Positions 1 through 7,483 of a DNA stretch of 34,215 nt are shown here, piece after piece. Source of the DNA: Alphaproteobacteria bacterium (lineage in GTDB: Bacteria; Pseudomonadota; Alphaproteobacteria; Micropepsales; Micropepsaceae); the NCBI GenBank assembly GCA_013140995.1, contig JABFRX010000157.1:1-34215 (forward strand). The letters run 5' to 3'. The translations under genes were made by a program, and so were the position numbers. Below the pieces are notes generated by a model. It searched no databases and was not told the origin of the DNA. It saw only the letters and a program-made list of their open reading frames with translations. The first letter of the stretch is position 1; every line of letters begins with the position of its first letter.

Positions 1-193
1 GGCCGCCACCGCAAGCCTGAGCGCGGGCGCCGCGTTCAACCGCACCGAAAGCCGCGGCGGCCACTTCCGCGGCGACTATCCGCAAGCCGATCCGGCGCAA
101 GCCAAACGCACGTTTGTGACGCTCGCCGAGATCCGCGCGACCACGGCGCTTGCCGCGCACGAAGCGAAGGCGCACCTCAAGGCGGTCAAATGA
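1..193 (+). CDS. nadB: L-aspartate oxidase, C-terminal end (partial)
   Basis: The window opens inside a gene whose last 63 codons are readable in frame 2 and end at TGA 191-193. The translated tail contains the ESRGGHFRGDYP stretch, which is characteristic of L-aspartate oxidase and related flavoproteins, where the Arg/His contact substrate. L-aspartate oxidase uses FAD to turn aspartate into iminoaspartate, the first step of de novo NAD synthesis. The stop overlaps the nadC start as ATGA (190-193), so the two genes are probably translationally coupled; nadC catalyses the last step of the same quinolinate route. The rest of the gene lies outside the window. Confidence 0.85.
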   Translation, partial: AATASLSAGAAFNRTESRGGHFRGDYPQADPAQAKRTFVTLAEIRATTALAAHEAKAHLKAVK

Positions 194-1068
194 CCACAAA
201 GAGGCCCGCCATCGCCGTCGAGCCGCTGTCGCCGTTGCTCATCGAACCCGCCGTCCGCGCCGCGCTCTTGGAAGACTTCGGCCGCGCCGGCGACCTCACC
301 ACGCAAGCGACGATCCCCGCGTCCGCCACAGCGCACGGCATCATCGCCGCCCGCGAGAGCGGCCGGATCGCCGGCCTCGACTTCGCGCTGACCGCGTTCC
401 GCTTGATGGACCCGGCGATCAGGATCGCCGTACGCGCACCCGACGGCTCGGACGTCGTGAAGGGCGATGTCGTCGCGATCATCGACGGTCCGGCGCGACC
501 AATCCTAACCGGCGAGCGCGTTGCCTTGAACTTCCTCGGGCAGCTGTCCGGCATCGCCACGGCAACCGCCAAACTCGTCAAGCTCTGCGAAGGCACGAAG
601 GCCCGCGTCGTCTGCACACGTAAAACCACGCCTGGCCTACGTGCATTCGAGAAATACGCAGTGCGTTGTGGCGGCGGCCAAAACCACCGCTTCGGCCTCG
701 ACGACGGCATCTTGATCAAAGACAACCACATCGTGGCCGCGGGCGGCATCGCGAACGCAATCAAGGCGGCGCGCGCCCACGCCGGCCACATGGTCCACAT
801 CGAAGTCGAAGTCGATAGCCTCGATCAACTCGACAAGGCGCTCGAACTCGGCGCGAATTCAATCCTCCTCGACAACATGAAGCCGGATCAGCTGCGCGAA
901 GCGGTCAAACGCACCGCAGGCCGCGCAATCCTCGAAGCCTCAGGCAACGTCACCGCCGAAACAATCGCCGCCATCGCCGCAACGGGTGTGGACATCATCT
1001 CATCCGGCACAATCACCCACTCGCCGAAGTGCTTGGACCTGGGTCTCGACTTCCAGCAGACAGCTTAG
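190..1068 (+). CDS. nadC: Nicotinate-nucleotide pyrophosphorylase (carboxylating)
   Basis: This 292-residue protein is quinolinate phosphoribosyltransferase, which converts quinolinate and PRPP to nicotinate mononucleotide and CO2 in cytosolic NAD synthesis. The family signature is clear: RKTTPGLR at about residues 140-147, then the GGGQNHRFGLDDGILIKDNH block at about 158-177, EVEV near 201 and a late LLDNM strand, all active-site elements of the alpha/beta barrel. Length matches the family (280-300 residues). The ATG overlaps the nadB stop by four bases, so this looks like a nadB-nadC operon; nadA would be expected upstream of the window. Its stop overlaps the stop of the convergent gene at 1065 by four bases, leaving no room for a separate terminator. 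Confidence 0.95.
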   Translation: MTTKRPAIAVEPLSPLLIEPAVRAALLEDFGRAGDLTTQATIPASATAHGIIAARESGRIAGLDFALTAFRLMDPAIRIAVRAPDGSDVVKGDVVAIIDGPARPILTGERVALNFLGQLSGIATATAKLVKLCEGTKARVVCTRKTTPGLRAFEKYAVRCGGGQNHRFGLDDGILIKDNHIVAAGGIANAIKAARAHAGHMVHIEVEVDSLDQLDKALELGANSILLDNMKPDQLREAVKRTAGRAILEASGNVTAETIAAIAATGVDIISSGTITHSPKCLDLGLDFQQTA

Positions 1069-2039
1069 CGCGCCCGGGTCGTCGCAAGAGTGCGGCACGA
1101 TTTTGCGAGCAGCCGCAAACGCTCCCGCCTGATGTCGCTGACGTCCTGACCGAGTGCCGCCAATTCGCGCTCGACGATGCGCAAAATCTCGCAACTGGAC
1201 CGCACGGTACCCTGCAGTCGGAACGGCTGTCCCAGGTCGGCGAGTTCGTCCTTCTCTTCTTTGCGGTCCCACTTCACGAGCTCGACGTTGCGCTTCTCTT
1301 GCTTGAACGCATCCCAAAGCAATTGTTGGCGCGCATCGCCCGCAAGCGACGCAGCATCATTGACGAAGTGATTGGCCATCAGATGCAACGCCCATCCCGT
1401 CCGCTCGGCGCAAAAGCCGTTCGCGCGCGCATAACACGCAGCCGCGTCTCCCACGAACGCATCCGGCTCGTGCCCGGTTTGGGCGATGTAGTTTTGCAAC
1501 CGCCCAATCGCCCCGCCCGCGTCCCGCATATCGCGATGCGCTTCGGCGGCGAAGTAGAGCCCATGCCCGTTATTCGGCCGCACGCTCAAGATCAAGAGCG
1601 CCAGATCGAGAACCGCTTGCGGTTGCTTCTCGCGATAGAGATGACGGCACACACCCCCGGCAGCCATAAGAACACTATCCTGCGCTTCGCCATTACTTTC
1701 CTTGAGAACTTTCTCGAACGCCCGCAGATAGGACGCGTTGCGCGTTTCCGACGCATCGAGCCGCGCATCCAAATCGGCAGCCGCGAGCCACGTAAAAACG
1801 GCAATCAACCCGGCGATCAGAATGCTGGCCAACCACTTCGTCCGCGCCTCCGGCGAGATGATGCCCGAGAGCGGCCCCAAGAACGCCGCCGCTCCCGCGC
1901 CGAACGCCGCGAGATAGGGCCGAAGCCAGGGAACCTCCCACAGCAGGATGCACACGATCAGAATGGCGACAACGATACCGACAGTGGCTGCCGAAATGGG
2001 CGTAAAGTACTCGGCAAAAAGTGCGCGAATCCGCTGCAT
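1065..2039 (-). CDS. Unrecognised membrane protein with large soluble C-terminal region
   Basis: I do not recognise the family. The 324-residue product begins with a hydrophobic N-terminal third: likely membrane segments at about residues 15-34, 40-60 and 70-88 (the last reads SILIAGLIAVFTWLAAADL). The rest is soluble, helical and rich in Ala, Arg and Leu, with patterns reminiscent of helical repeats (for example ARANGFCAERTGWALHLMAN), so a TPR-like domain is possible but not shown. The ATG at 2039 has a G-rich stretch (GGGGGAAA) about eight bases upstream. The gene is convergent with nadC, sharing four bases at the stops, and lies downstream of dksA on the same strand, probably separated from it by the hairpin at 2125-2145. 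Confidence 0.7.
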   Translation of the reverse strand: MQRIRALFAEYFTPISAATVGIVVAILIVCILLWEVPWLRPYLAAFGAGAAAFLGPLSGIISPEARTKWLASILIAGLIAVFTWLAAADLDARLDASETRNASYLRAFEKVLKESNGEAQDSVLMAAGGVCRHLYREKQPQAVLDLALLILSVRPNNGHGLYFAAEAHRDMRDAGGAIGRLQNYIAQTGHEPDAFVGDAAACYARANGFCAERTGWALHLMANHFVNDAASLAGDARQQLLWDAFKQEKRNVELVKWDRKEEKDELADLGQPFRLQGTVRSSCEILRIVERELAALGQDVSDIRRERLRLLAKSCRTLATTRAR

Positions 2040-2124
2040 GGAATTTCCCCCGCGACGATGAGTCGGGTCAGGGCACCATCATCCGCCCGCCGCAATCCCG
2101 CGTCCAGGGCACCCTGGCGTCCCC

Positions 2125-2145
2125 GAGAAAGGCGTTGGAAACGCC
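2125..2145 (-). terminator. Probable rho-independent terminator after dksA
   Basis: On the minus strand, 13 bases past the dksA stop, GGCGTT and AACGCC form a perfect six-base stem around a three-base TCC loop, followed by TTTCTC. The stem is short and the T-run impure, so partial read-through into the next gene is likely. Confidence 0.45.
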
Positions 2146-2157
2146 CCGTTCGCGGGC

Positions 2158-2574
2158 CTAATCGTCGCGATAAACCTTCTCGCGCTTCTCGTGACGCTCT
2201 TGCGCTTCGATGCTCAGCGTCGCGATGGGCCGCGCCTCCAAACGGCGCAGGCTGATCGGATCGCCCGTGTCTTCGCAGAACCCGTAGGTGCCTTCCTCGA
2301 TCCGCCGTAGCGCCGAGTCGATCTTGGAGATCAGCTTGCGTTGCCTATCCCGTGCGCGCAGTTCGTTCGCACGCTCTGCCTCGCTCGACGCGCGGTCGGC
2401 CAAGTCGGCATGCGGGACGGAGTCGCTGGCCAGCGTGTGCAGCGTTTCCTTCGACTCGCGAAGGATGTCGTGTTTCCACTTCAGCAAGCGCTGGCGGAAA
2501 TACTCGCGCTGCCGCTCGTTCATGAACGGCTCGTCGTCGGACGGCCGGTAATCGACGGGTAGTGCGACGCCCAT
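2158..2574 (-). CDS. dksA: DksA/TraR-family RNA polymerase-binding regulator
   Basis: A 138-residue DksA homologue. DksA enters the secondary channel of RNA polymerase and, together with ppGpp, reprograms transcription during starvation. The coiled-coil domain (about residues 20-95) carries the tip motif HADLADRAS with Asp57 and Asp60, which corresponds to the conserved D-x-x-D-R-A of DksA. The globular domain reads YGFCEDTGDPI, then RRLEARPIATLSIEAQ: of the four zinc-binding cysteines of the E. coli protein only Cys100 remains. Single-cysteine DksA proteins are known from alphaproteobacteria, so this is probably functional. A GGAGG lies about ten bases before the ATG, and a good promoter sits at 2625-2653. 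The gene follows the HtrA-type protease on the same strand but has its own promoter. Confidence 0.92.
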   Translation of the reverse strand: MGVALPVDYRPSDDEPFMNERQREYFRQRLLKWKHDILRESKETLHTLASDSVPHADLADRASSEAERANELRARDRQRKLISKIDSALRRIEEGTYGFCEDTGDPISLRRLEARPIATLSIEAQERHEKREKVYRDD

Positions 2575-2624
2575 GGCGATAGTTCCTCCCGCGGGCCGCG
2601 ACGCACGGCGCCAAAGTGCGGCGG

Positions 2625-2653
2625 ACTATATTGAGCGGCCCCCGCCCCTACAA
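2625..2653 (-). promoter_or_regulatory. Likely sigma-70 promoter of dksA
   Basis: Reading the minus strand, TTGTAG (2653-2648) is followed after exactly 17 bases by TATAGT (2630-2625). Both hexamers are close to consensus. The predicted start near 2618 gives a leader of about 44 bases before the dksA ATG, with a GGAGG ribosome-binding site inside it. Confidence 0.6.
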
Positions 2654-2724
2654 CGTCCGAAACAAGAAAAGAAATTTGGTCTTTACGCCGGATTTCCGTG
2701 CTATCTCGCGCTTGCGAAATGGCC

Positions 2725-3759
2725 TTAGCGTGCGCGCCGTGCCACCCGCACTGCGGCCGAAACGGGCCGCCCCGCGCGGGTCAATTCGAAACGCAGCGTC
2801 TGCCCGGCCGTGGCCTCGACAACAAGCTTTTGCATCATCCGCGAATCTTTCACGGCCGTCCCGTCGATACGCACGACGACATCGCGCGCTTTGAGGCCAG
2901 CCACTGCAGCCGGGCCCGCTGGCGTCACGTGGCCCACACGCGCCCCTGGACGTTCGTCGTCAAGGTCCTCGACGTTCGCCCCGATCCACCCGCGCTCGAC
3001 CCGCCCGTGCGCCTTCAGCTGTGCGACGATCGTGGCGACGGTGTTGGAAGGAATGGCGAACCCGATCCCGATCGACCCGCCCGATGGCGAGAGCATCGCC
3101 GAGTTCACGCCCACGACCTTACCGTCCATGTCGAAAAGCGGCCCGCCGGAGTTGCCGGGGTTGATCGCGGCGTCAGTCTGAATGAAGTCGTCGTAGAGCT
3201 CCGCGTCCAGCTGCCGGTTGCGGGCGCTGATGATGCCTGCCGACACGCTGCCGCCCAGCCCGAACGGATTACCGATCGCAAGCACCCAATCGCCGGCCTT
3301 CGCCTCGTCCGAATTGCCGAAGGCAAGCGCCGTCAACGGCTTCTTCGGCTGCACGCGCAAAAGCGCGATGTCTGTCTTCGCATCCCGCCCTGCAACCGTC
3401 GCCTTCAGGCGACGCCCGTTCTGCAGCGCGACGTATATCTCCTTCGCACCCTCGATGACGTGATTGTTCGTGACGATCAGCCCGGACGCGTCGATGACGA
3501 ACCCGGAACCCAGCGACCGCCCGCCCCGCTCACCCGCCCCGCGCGTCATCTGGCCGTCCCAAGCCGACGGCGCGATCGCGCTCTTGGCATCCGCCGTCTC
3601 GCCGGACCGTTCGGTCGCAATGTTCACGACGCCCGGCGACAGCTTTTCGACCAGCGCCGAAAATCCATCCGGCACCGGCTTCGCGAAGGCGACACCAAAG
3701 CCAAGCGACAACGACGCCGCGATGGCGCACCAAACTCTGATCAAGCGACCCCTCGCCAA
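2725..3759 (-). CDS. HtrA/DegP-type periplasmic serine protease with one PDZ domain
   Basis: A trypsin-like HtrA protease of up to 344 residues. A signal peptide ends around AFA (residue 26). The catalytic triad is visible as His100 (TNNHVI), Asp130 (KTDIALL) and Ser204 (GNSGGPL). A single PDZ domain occupies about residues 245-335, so the protein resembles DegS or a short DegQ rather than two-PDZ DegP (about 450-480 residues). It should degrade or sense misfolded envelope proteins. There is no ATG at the start: the frame opens with TTG at 3759, but a second TTG at 3744 has GAGGGG just upstream and gives a tidier signal peptide (MIRVWCAIAASLSLGFG), so 3744 may be the true start. It lies downstream of hflC with a strong hairpin in between, fitting the hflK-hflC-protease cluster common in proteobacteria. 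Confidence 0.92.
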   Translation of the reverse strand: MARGRLIRVWCAIAASLSLGFGVAFAKPVPDGFSALVEKLSPGVVNIATERSGETADAKSAIAPSAWDGQMTRGAGERGGRSLGSGFVIDASGLIVTNNHVIEGAKEIYVALQNGRRLKATVAGRDAKTDIALLRVQPKKPLTALAFGNSDEAKAGDWVLAIGNPFGLGGSVSAGIISARNRQLDAELYDDFIQTDAAINPGNSGGPLFDMDGKVVGVNSAMLSPSGGSIGIGFAIPSNTVATIVAQLKAHGRVERGWIGANVEDLDDERPGARVGHVTPAGPAAVAGLKARDVVVRIDGTAVKDSRMMQKLVVEATAGQTLRFELTRAGRPVSAAVRVARRAR

Positions 3760-3766
3760 TGGCGGC

Positions 3767-3803
3767 CAAACGCAAACGGCGCCGACAAGAGTGATCGGCG
3801 CCG
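3767..3803 (-). terminator. Strong hairpin between hflC and the HtrA gene (terminator or attenuator)
   Basis: On the minus strand, CGGCGCCGA (3803-3795) pairs perfectly with TCGGCGCCG (3785-3777) around a nine-base loop, and TTTGCGTTT follows. It begins 24 bases after the hflC stop and ends just before the HtrA start. It could end or attenuate the hflKC message so that less protease is made. The interrupted T-run argues for partial termination. Confidence 0.5.
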
Positions 3804-3827
3804 CGTGGTAAAGAACGGGTTTACGGC

Positions 3828-4703
3828 TCAGCGCGTACCGGTGTGCCCGCGTTGAAAATACTTGAAGAACGGACTGTCGGGCGAAATCACCATCGTGGTG
3901 TTGGCCCCGGTCATCGATGCCTCATAGGCTTTCAGCGTCCGGTAGAACTCGAAGAACTCCCGGTCCTGGCCATAGGCGTCGCCCAGCACGCGGTTTTTCT
4001 CGGCATCGCCTTCGCCACGCAGGATTTCGGACTTCCGCGTCGCGTTCGCCTTGATGATCGTGACGTCCTTGTCGGCCGTACTCTTGATCCGCGTCGACTC
4101 TTCGTCGCCCGAGGCGCGGATACCCGCCGCCTCCCGTTGGCGTTCGGTCTGCATGCGGCCGAACACGGCTTCAAGGTTTTCCTTCGGCAGGTCGGCGCGC
4201 CGGATACGAACGTCGACAATTTCAATACCGAGGCCCAAGGACTGCGCCTTGATCTGATCGCGGATCGCCTGCATCAGTTGCGACCGTTCCGACGACAGCA
4301 ACGCGGCGAAAGACTTCTTGCCCAATTCGCCGCGCAAGCTGGAACTTAGGATCGACGACAAGCGCTGGCGCGCCACGGCGTCGGTCCGCACCGATTGGTA
4401 GTAGCGCAACGGGTTGACGATCCGATACCGCGCAAATGCATCAACAACGATTCGGCGCCTATCGGAAGCGATCACCTCTTCCGGCGGCGCGTCGAGCTCC
4501 AGGATGCGCTTGTCGAAGAACGTAACCGTTTGGATGAACGGAACTTTCCACGCCAACCCAGGCTCTTGGACGACGGGCATACGCGGCTCACCGAACTGGG
4601 TGATCAACGCCTGCTCGCGCTGCTCAACCACGAAGAACGTGTTGAAAGCGACGATGATCAGAACCGCAGCCAAAACGCCGAGAAGGCCGAGTGAGTTTCT
4701 CAT
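3828..4703 (-). CDS. hflC: HflC, FtsH protease modulator subunit
   Basis: A 291-residue SPFH/band-7 protein. HflC and HflK assemble into a large membrane cage around the FtsH protease and control access of membrane substrates. One N-terminal membrane segment (about residues 4-26) is followed by FFVVEQREQALITQFGEPR, the typical opening of the HflC SPFH domain. A long coiled-coil region includes GRMQTERQREAAGIRASGDEE, also typical of HflC. Only three bases separate it from hflK upstream, so they are co-transcribed and probably coupled. A bulky DUF2065-type small gene that often lies between hflC and degP in related bacteria is absent here; the gap is too short. Confidence 0.95.
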   Translation of the reverse strand: MRNSLGLLGVLAAVLIIVAFNTFFVVEQREQALITQFGEPRMPVVQEPGLAWKVPFIQTVTFFDKRILELDAPPEEVIASDRRRIVVDAFARYRIVNPLRYYQSVRTDAVARQRLSSILSSSLRGELGKKSFAALLSSERSQLMQAIRDQIKAQSLGLGIEIVDVRIRRADLPKENLEAVFGRMQTERQREAAGIRASGDEESTRIKSTADKDVTIIKANATRKSEILRGEGDAEKNRVLGDAYGQDREFFEFYRTLKAYEASMTGANTTMVISPDSPFFKYFQRGHTGTR

Positions 4704-4706
4704 GGC

Positions 4707-5840
4707 TCAGTTTCCTCCCGCAGCTTGGCCTTGCGAGCGCCGGAGCTCGGGCAACGGCAAGTACTGCACCACGCCGCTCTTGTTCTCGATGATAATCTTG
4801 TTCGTGTTGCCCAAGACATGCTGCATCGTCTCGAGATACATGCGCTCGCGCGTCACTTCGCGGGCACTCTTGTATTGATTGAGAATCGACACAAAGCGCT
4901 GCGCCTCACCCTGCGCCTCGGTGATCGCCCGTTGTTTATAAGCTTCCGCATCCTGCTCGATCTTCGCCGCTTCGCCGCGCGCTTGCGGTATGATCGTGTT
5001 CGCGTAGCGCTGCGCCTCGTTGCGTTTCTTGTCTTGGTCGGCACGCGCGGCCTGCACGTCGCGGAACGCGTCGATGACTTGACTGGGCGGGTCGACCTTG
5101 CGCAACGCGACACGCGTGATATTGACACCGGCTTTGTAGAAATCGAGTGTCGCCTGCATCACCTTGCGCACCTTTTCCTGAACCTCGGCGCGGCCTTCTG
5201 TTTGGATCGAGTCGATCTTGGCCTGGCCGACGGCTTCGCGCATCGCACTTTCGGCGACGGCTTTGACCGTTCCTTCCACGTCGCTGACCTCGAATAGATA
5301 CTTCTCGGCGTCCGCAACCTTCCAGAAAACCACGAAATCGATGTCAACCACGTTTTCGTCGCCAGTCAGCATCATGCTTTCGACCGGAACGTCGGACTCG
5401 GCGTCGCGCGAACTATCCTCCTCCGTCCGGAACCCGACGTTGGTCTGGTTCTCTTGCTCGACGTTCGGCCTAAGGACGGTCTCGATCGGATAGGGCAAGC
5501 GGATGTGCAAGCCGGGCCCAAGCTTGTCAACCGCAGCACCGAAGCGAAGCACGATGCCTTGCTCGGCCGGCTGGATCACATAGATGCCCGTCAAGAACCA
5601 CAGAATGAGCAGAAGCCCGCCGATCCCGGCGAACATCATCCCGCCCGGCGGCTGGTTCGGGAACATGCGCTTGAACCAATCGCGCGCGCGCTTAAACACT
5701 TCGTCGAGATCGGGTGGCCGTATGTTCGGGCCCTGTCCGCGCCCGCCACCGCCGTTCGAGGGGCCCTGCCCCCAGGGTCCACGGCCGCCGCCACCGGGGT
5801 TCCACCCGCCGCCGCCGCCCTTATTGTCGTTCCAAGGCAT
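4707..5840 (-). CDS. hflK: HflK, FtsH protease modulator subunit
   Basis: A 377-residue partner of HflC. The first 45 residues are glycine-, proline- and asparagine-rich (WNPGGGGRGPWGQG), the usual disordered cytoplasmic tail of HflK. A membrane segment lies at about residues 67-89, then the SPFH domain starts with YVIQPAEQGIVLRFGAAVD. The RVALRKVDPPSQVIDAFRDV block and the following Ala/Glu/Gln-rich coiled coil are family hallmarks. GAGG sits five bases before the ATG (minus strand). It is the first gene of the hflK-hflC(-protease) operon; a possible general-stress promoter lies at 5963-5988. Confidence 0.96.
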   Translation of the reverse strand: MPWNDNKGGGGGWNPGGGGRGPWGQGPSNGGGGRGQGPNIRPPDLDEVFKRARDWFKRMFPNQPPGGMMFAGIGGLLLILWFLTGIYVIQPAEQGIVLRFGAAVDKLGPGLHIRLPYPIETVLRPNVEQENQTNVGFRTEEDSSRDAESDVPVESMMLTGDENVVDIDFVVFWKVADAEKYLFEVSDVEGTVKAVAESAMREAVGQAKIDSIQTEGRAEVQEKVRKVMQATLDFYKAGVNITRVALRKVDPPSQVIDAFRDVQAARADQDKKRNEAQRYANTIIPQARGEAAKIEQDAEAYKQRAITEAQGEAQRFVSILNQYKSAREVTRERMYLETMQHVLGNTNKIIIENKSGVVQYLPLPELRRSQGQAAGGN

Positions 5841-5954
5841 GCCGACCTCTCATCCCGTCAAAGAAACGGGCCGTGCCAAGGCGGCCGGGTGAAAAGAACC
5901 TCACCGTACGCAAACAAGGACACATCCCTTACGAATCACGCGAAACACACCACA

Positions 5955-5983
5955 TTGGATGTACCGTTAGGGCGGGTTTATAA
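5955..5983 (+). promoter_or_regulatory. Possible sigma-70 promoter of mrp
   Basis: TTGGAT (5955-5960), a 17-base spacer and TTATAA (5978-5983) give a plausible housekeeping promoter with a leader of about 110 bases before the mrp ATG at 6100. It overlaps the possible divergent hflK promoter. The match is moderate and rests on pattern alone. Confidence 0.35.
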
Positions 5984-5988
5984 GTTCC
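5963..5988 (-). promoter_or_regulatory. Possible EcfG-type general-stress promoter of hflKC
   Basis: On the minus strand GGAAC (5988-5984) is followed after 17 bases by CGGT (5966-5963). Alphaproteobacterial EcfG sigma factors recognise GGAAC, a 16-17-base spacer and CGTT, so this differs at one base of the -10 element. The predicted start would lie about 115 bases upstream of hflK. Suggestive only. Confidence 0.3.
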
Positions 5989-6099
5989 TAATGCCGCTTA
6001 ACGCAACGCGTCACCGCATTCGATCGCAGAACGCGATCACCCTGCTATGTGGCGCGTCTCGAAATCGCGTCAAGGGCGCCAAACAACAGAGTTTTCTCA

Positions 6100-7194
6100 A
6101 TGTCGAACCTCACGCCTGACGACGTTCTGGCGGCACTGAAAGCCGTCGTCGATCCCGCACGAAATATGGACGTTGTTGCACTTGGGATGATCCAGGGGTT
6201 GCAGGTCAAAGAAGGACACATCTCATTCGCTCTGGAGGTTGCAGCCGAAGAAGGACGCACCAAAGAACCGCTGCGTCTCGCTTGCGAAAAGGTGGTGCTA
6301 GCGCTCAAAGGCGCACGCTCTGTGACTGCAGTCCTAACCGCCCACAAGGCCCCCACGGCGGCTCCAACCGGCCGCGCAGGCTCCCCCGACCGCCAGGGTC
6401 CGGCCGGTGTCAAAGCCGTTGTCGCAGTCGCCAGCGGCAAGGGCGGCGTCGGCAAATCGACAGTGGCCGTCAACCTCGCCGTCGCGCTCAGCCAACTCGG
6501 CCGCAAGGTCGGCCTGCTCGACGCCGACATCTACGGCCCCTCGATCCCGCGCATGCTGGGCCTCAAGGGCAAGCCATCATCAAAAGACGGCAAGATCCTG
6601 CAACCGATGCAGGCTTGGGGCCTAAAGGCGATCTCGATCGGTTCGCTCATTGAAGAGGATCGAGCGATGATCTGGCGCGGGCCTATGGTGATGACGGCCC
6701 TGACCCAGCTGATCTACGAGGTCGAATGGGCACCGCTCGACGTGCTCGTCGTGGACATGCCGCCCGGTACCGGCGACGCGCAGCTGACGCTCACCCAGCG
6801 CGTGCCGCTTAGCGGCGCGATCATCGTCTCGACGCCGCAAGACGTGGCCTTGATCGACGCGCGCCGCGGTATTGCGATGTTCAATCAGGTGCGCGTGCCG
6901 ATCTTCGGCATTGTCGAAAACATGTCGACGTTCGTGTGCCCGAACTGCGGCCACGAAAGCCACATCTTCAGCCACGGCGGCGCCCGCGAAACGGCGGCGC
7001 AGTTGGAAACAGATTTCTTGGGCGAAATCCCGCTTCACATCGCCATCCGCGAAACATCCGACGGCGGCACGCCGATCACCGCGCTCGACCCGAAGAGCCC
7101 GCAAGCCAAAGCCTTCATCGACCTCGCCACCCGCGTCGCCGCCAAACTCGACGCCGGCAACACCCGCACGGGCCCGCGCATCACGATGGAATAG
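6100..7194 (+). CDS. mrp: Mrp/ApbC-family iron-sulfur cluster carrier ATPase
   Basis: A 364-residue P-loop ATPase of the Mrp/NBP35 family, which carries Fe-S clusters to target apoproteins in the cytosol. An N-terminal DUF59 (MIP18-like) domain covers about residues 5-85. The deviant Walker A motif SGKGGVGKST lies at about 112-121, followed by LLDADIYGPSIPRMLG and VVDMPPGTGDAQLT, all diagnostic. The cluster-binding Cys-x-x-Cys is present as FVCPNCGH at about residue 280. I chose the ATG at 6100 (MSNLTPDDVL) because the DUF59 fold starts there; an in-frame GTG at 6049 would add 17 residues without family resemblance. It is divergent from hflK, with 259 bases between the two start codons. Confidence 0.93.
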   Translation: MSNLTPDDVLAALKAVVDPARNMDVVALGMIQGLQVKEGHISFALEVAAEEGRTKEPLRLACEKVVLALKGARSVTAVLTAHKAPTAAPTGRAGSPDRQGPAGVKAVVAVASGKGGVGKSTVAVNLAVALSQLGRKVGLLDADIYGPSIPRMLGLKGKPSSKDGKILQPMQAWGLKAISIGSLIEEDRAMIWRGPMVMTALTQLIYEVEWAPLDVLVVDMPPGTGDAQLTLTQRVPLSGAIIVSTPQDVALIDARRGIAMFNQVRVPIFGIVENMSTFVCPNCGHESHIFSHGGARETAAQLETDFLGEIPLHIAIRETSDGGTPITALDPKSPQAKAFIDLATRVAAKLDAGNTRTGPRITME

Positions 7195-7199
7195 GAGAT

Positions 7200-7483
7200 T
7201 TGAAACGCCAAGCACGCCAAGCTAAAGAGGCCGGAAAGACGCATCGCGCCGCCAGATCATGGAAGTCGCCGCCGATAGCTTTCGCCGTGACGGCATCGCT
7301 TCGTCGGGACTCGCCGGCATCATGAGCGAAGCTGGACTGACGAACGGCGCCTTCTATCCGCACTTTCAATCCAAGGCGGACCTCGTGCGTGAAAGCGTAG
7401 CGGCAACGATGGACTGTCAGTCGGACTGGCCGCGCCAAGACAAAGCACGGCCAAAGCCAATGCAAAGGAGAAGGCGAACATGA
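7200..7483 (+). pseudogene. TetR-family regulator remnant (DNA-binding domain only)
   Basis: The frame from 7226 to 7483 encodes a recognisable TetR helix-turn-helix domain: IMEVAADSFRRDG, then GLAGIMSEAGLTNGAFYPHF and SKADLVRES. After about 60 residues the resemblance stops and a short basic tail ends at 7483; the whole ligand-binding domain (about 130 residues) is missing. The 5' end also looks broken. No start codon precedes the first helix in this frame (only an ATG inside it at 7259), and TAA lies at 7223, whereas the plausible N-terminal leader (KRQARQAKEAGKTHR) is in the neighbouring frame from TTG 7200. A one-base indel near 7245 would join them. The SDR gene begins at 7480, so a deletion fused the remnant directly to the next gene's leader. 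Whether any peptide is made is unknown. Confidence 0.65.
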
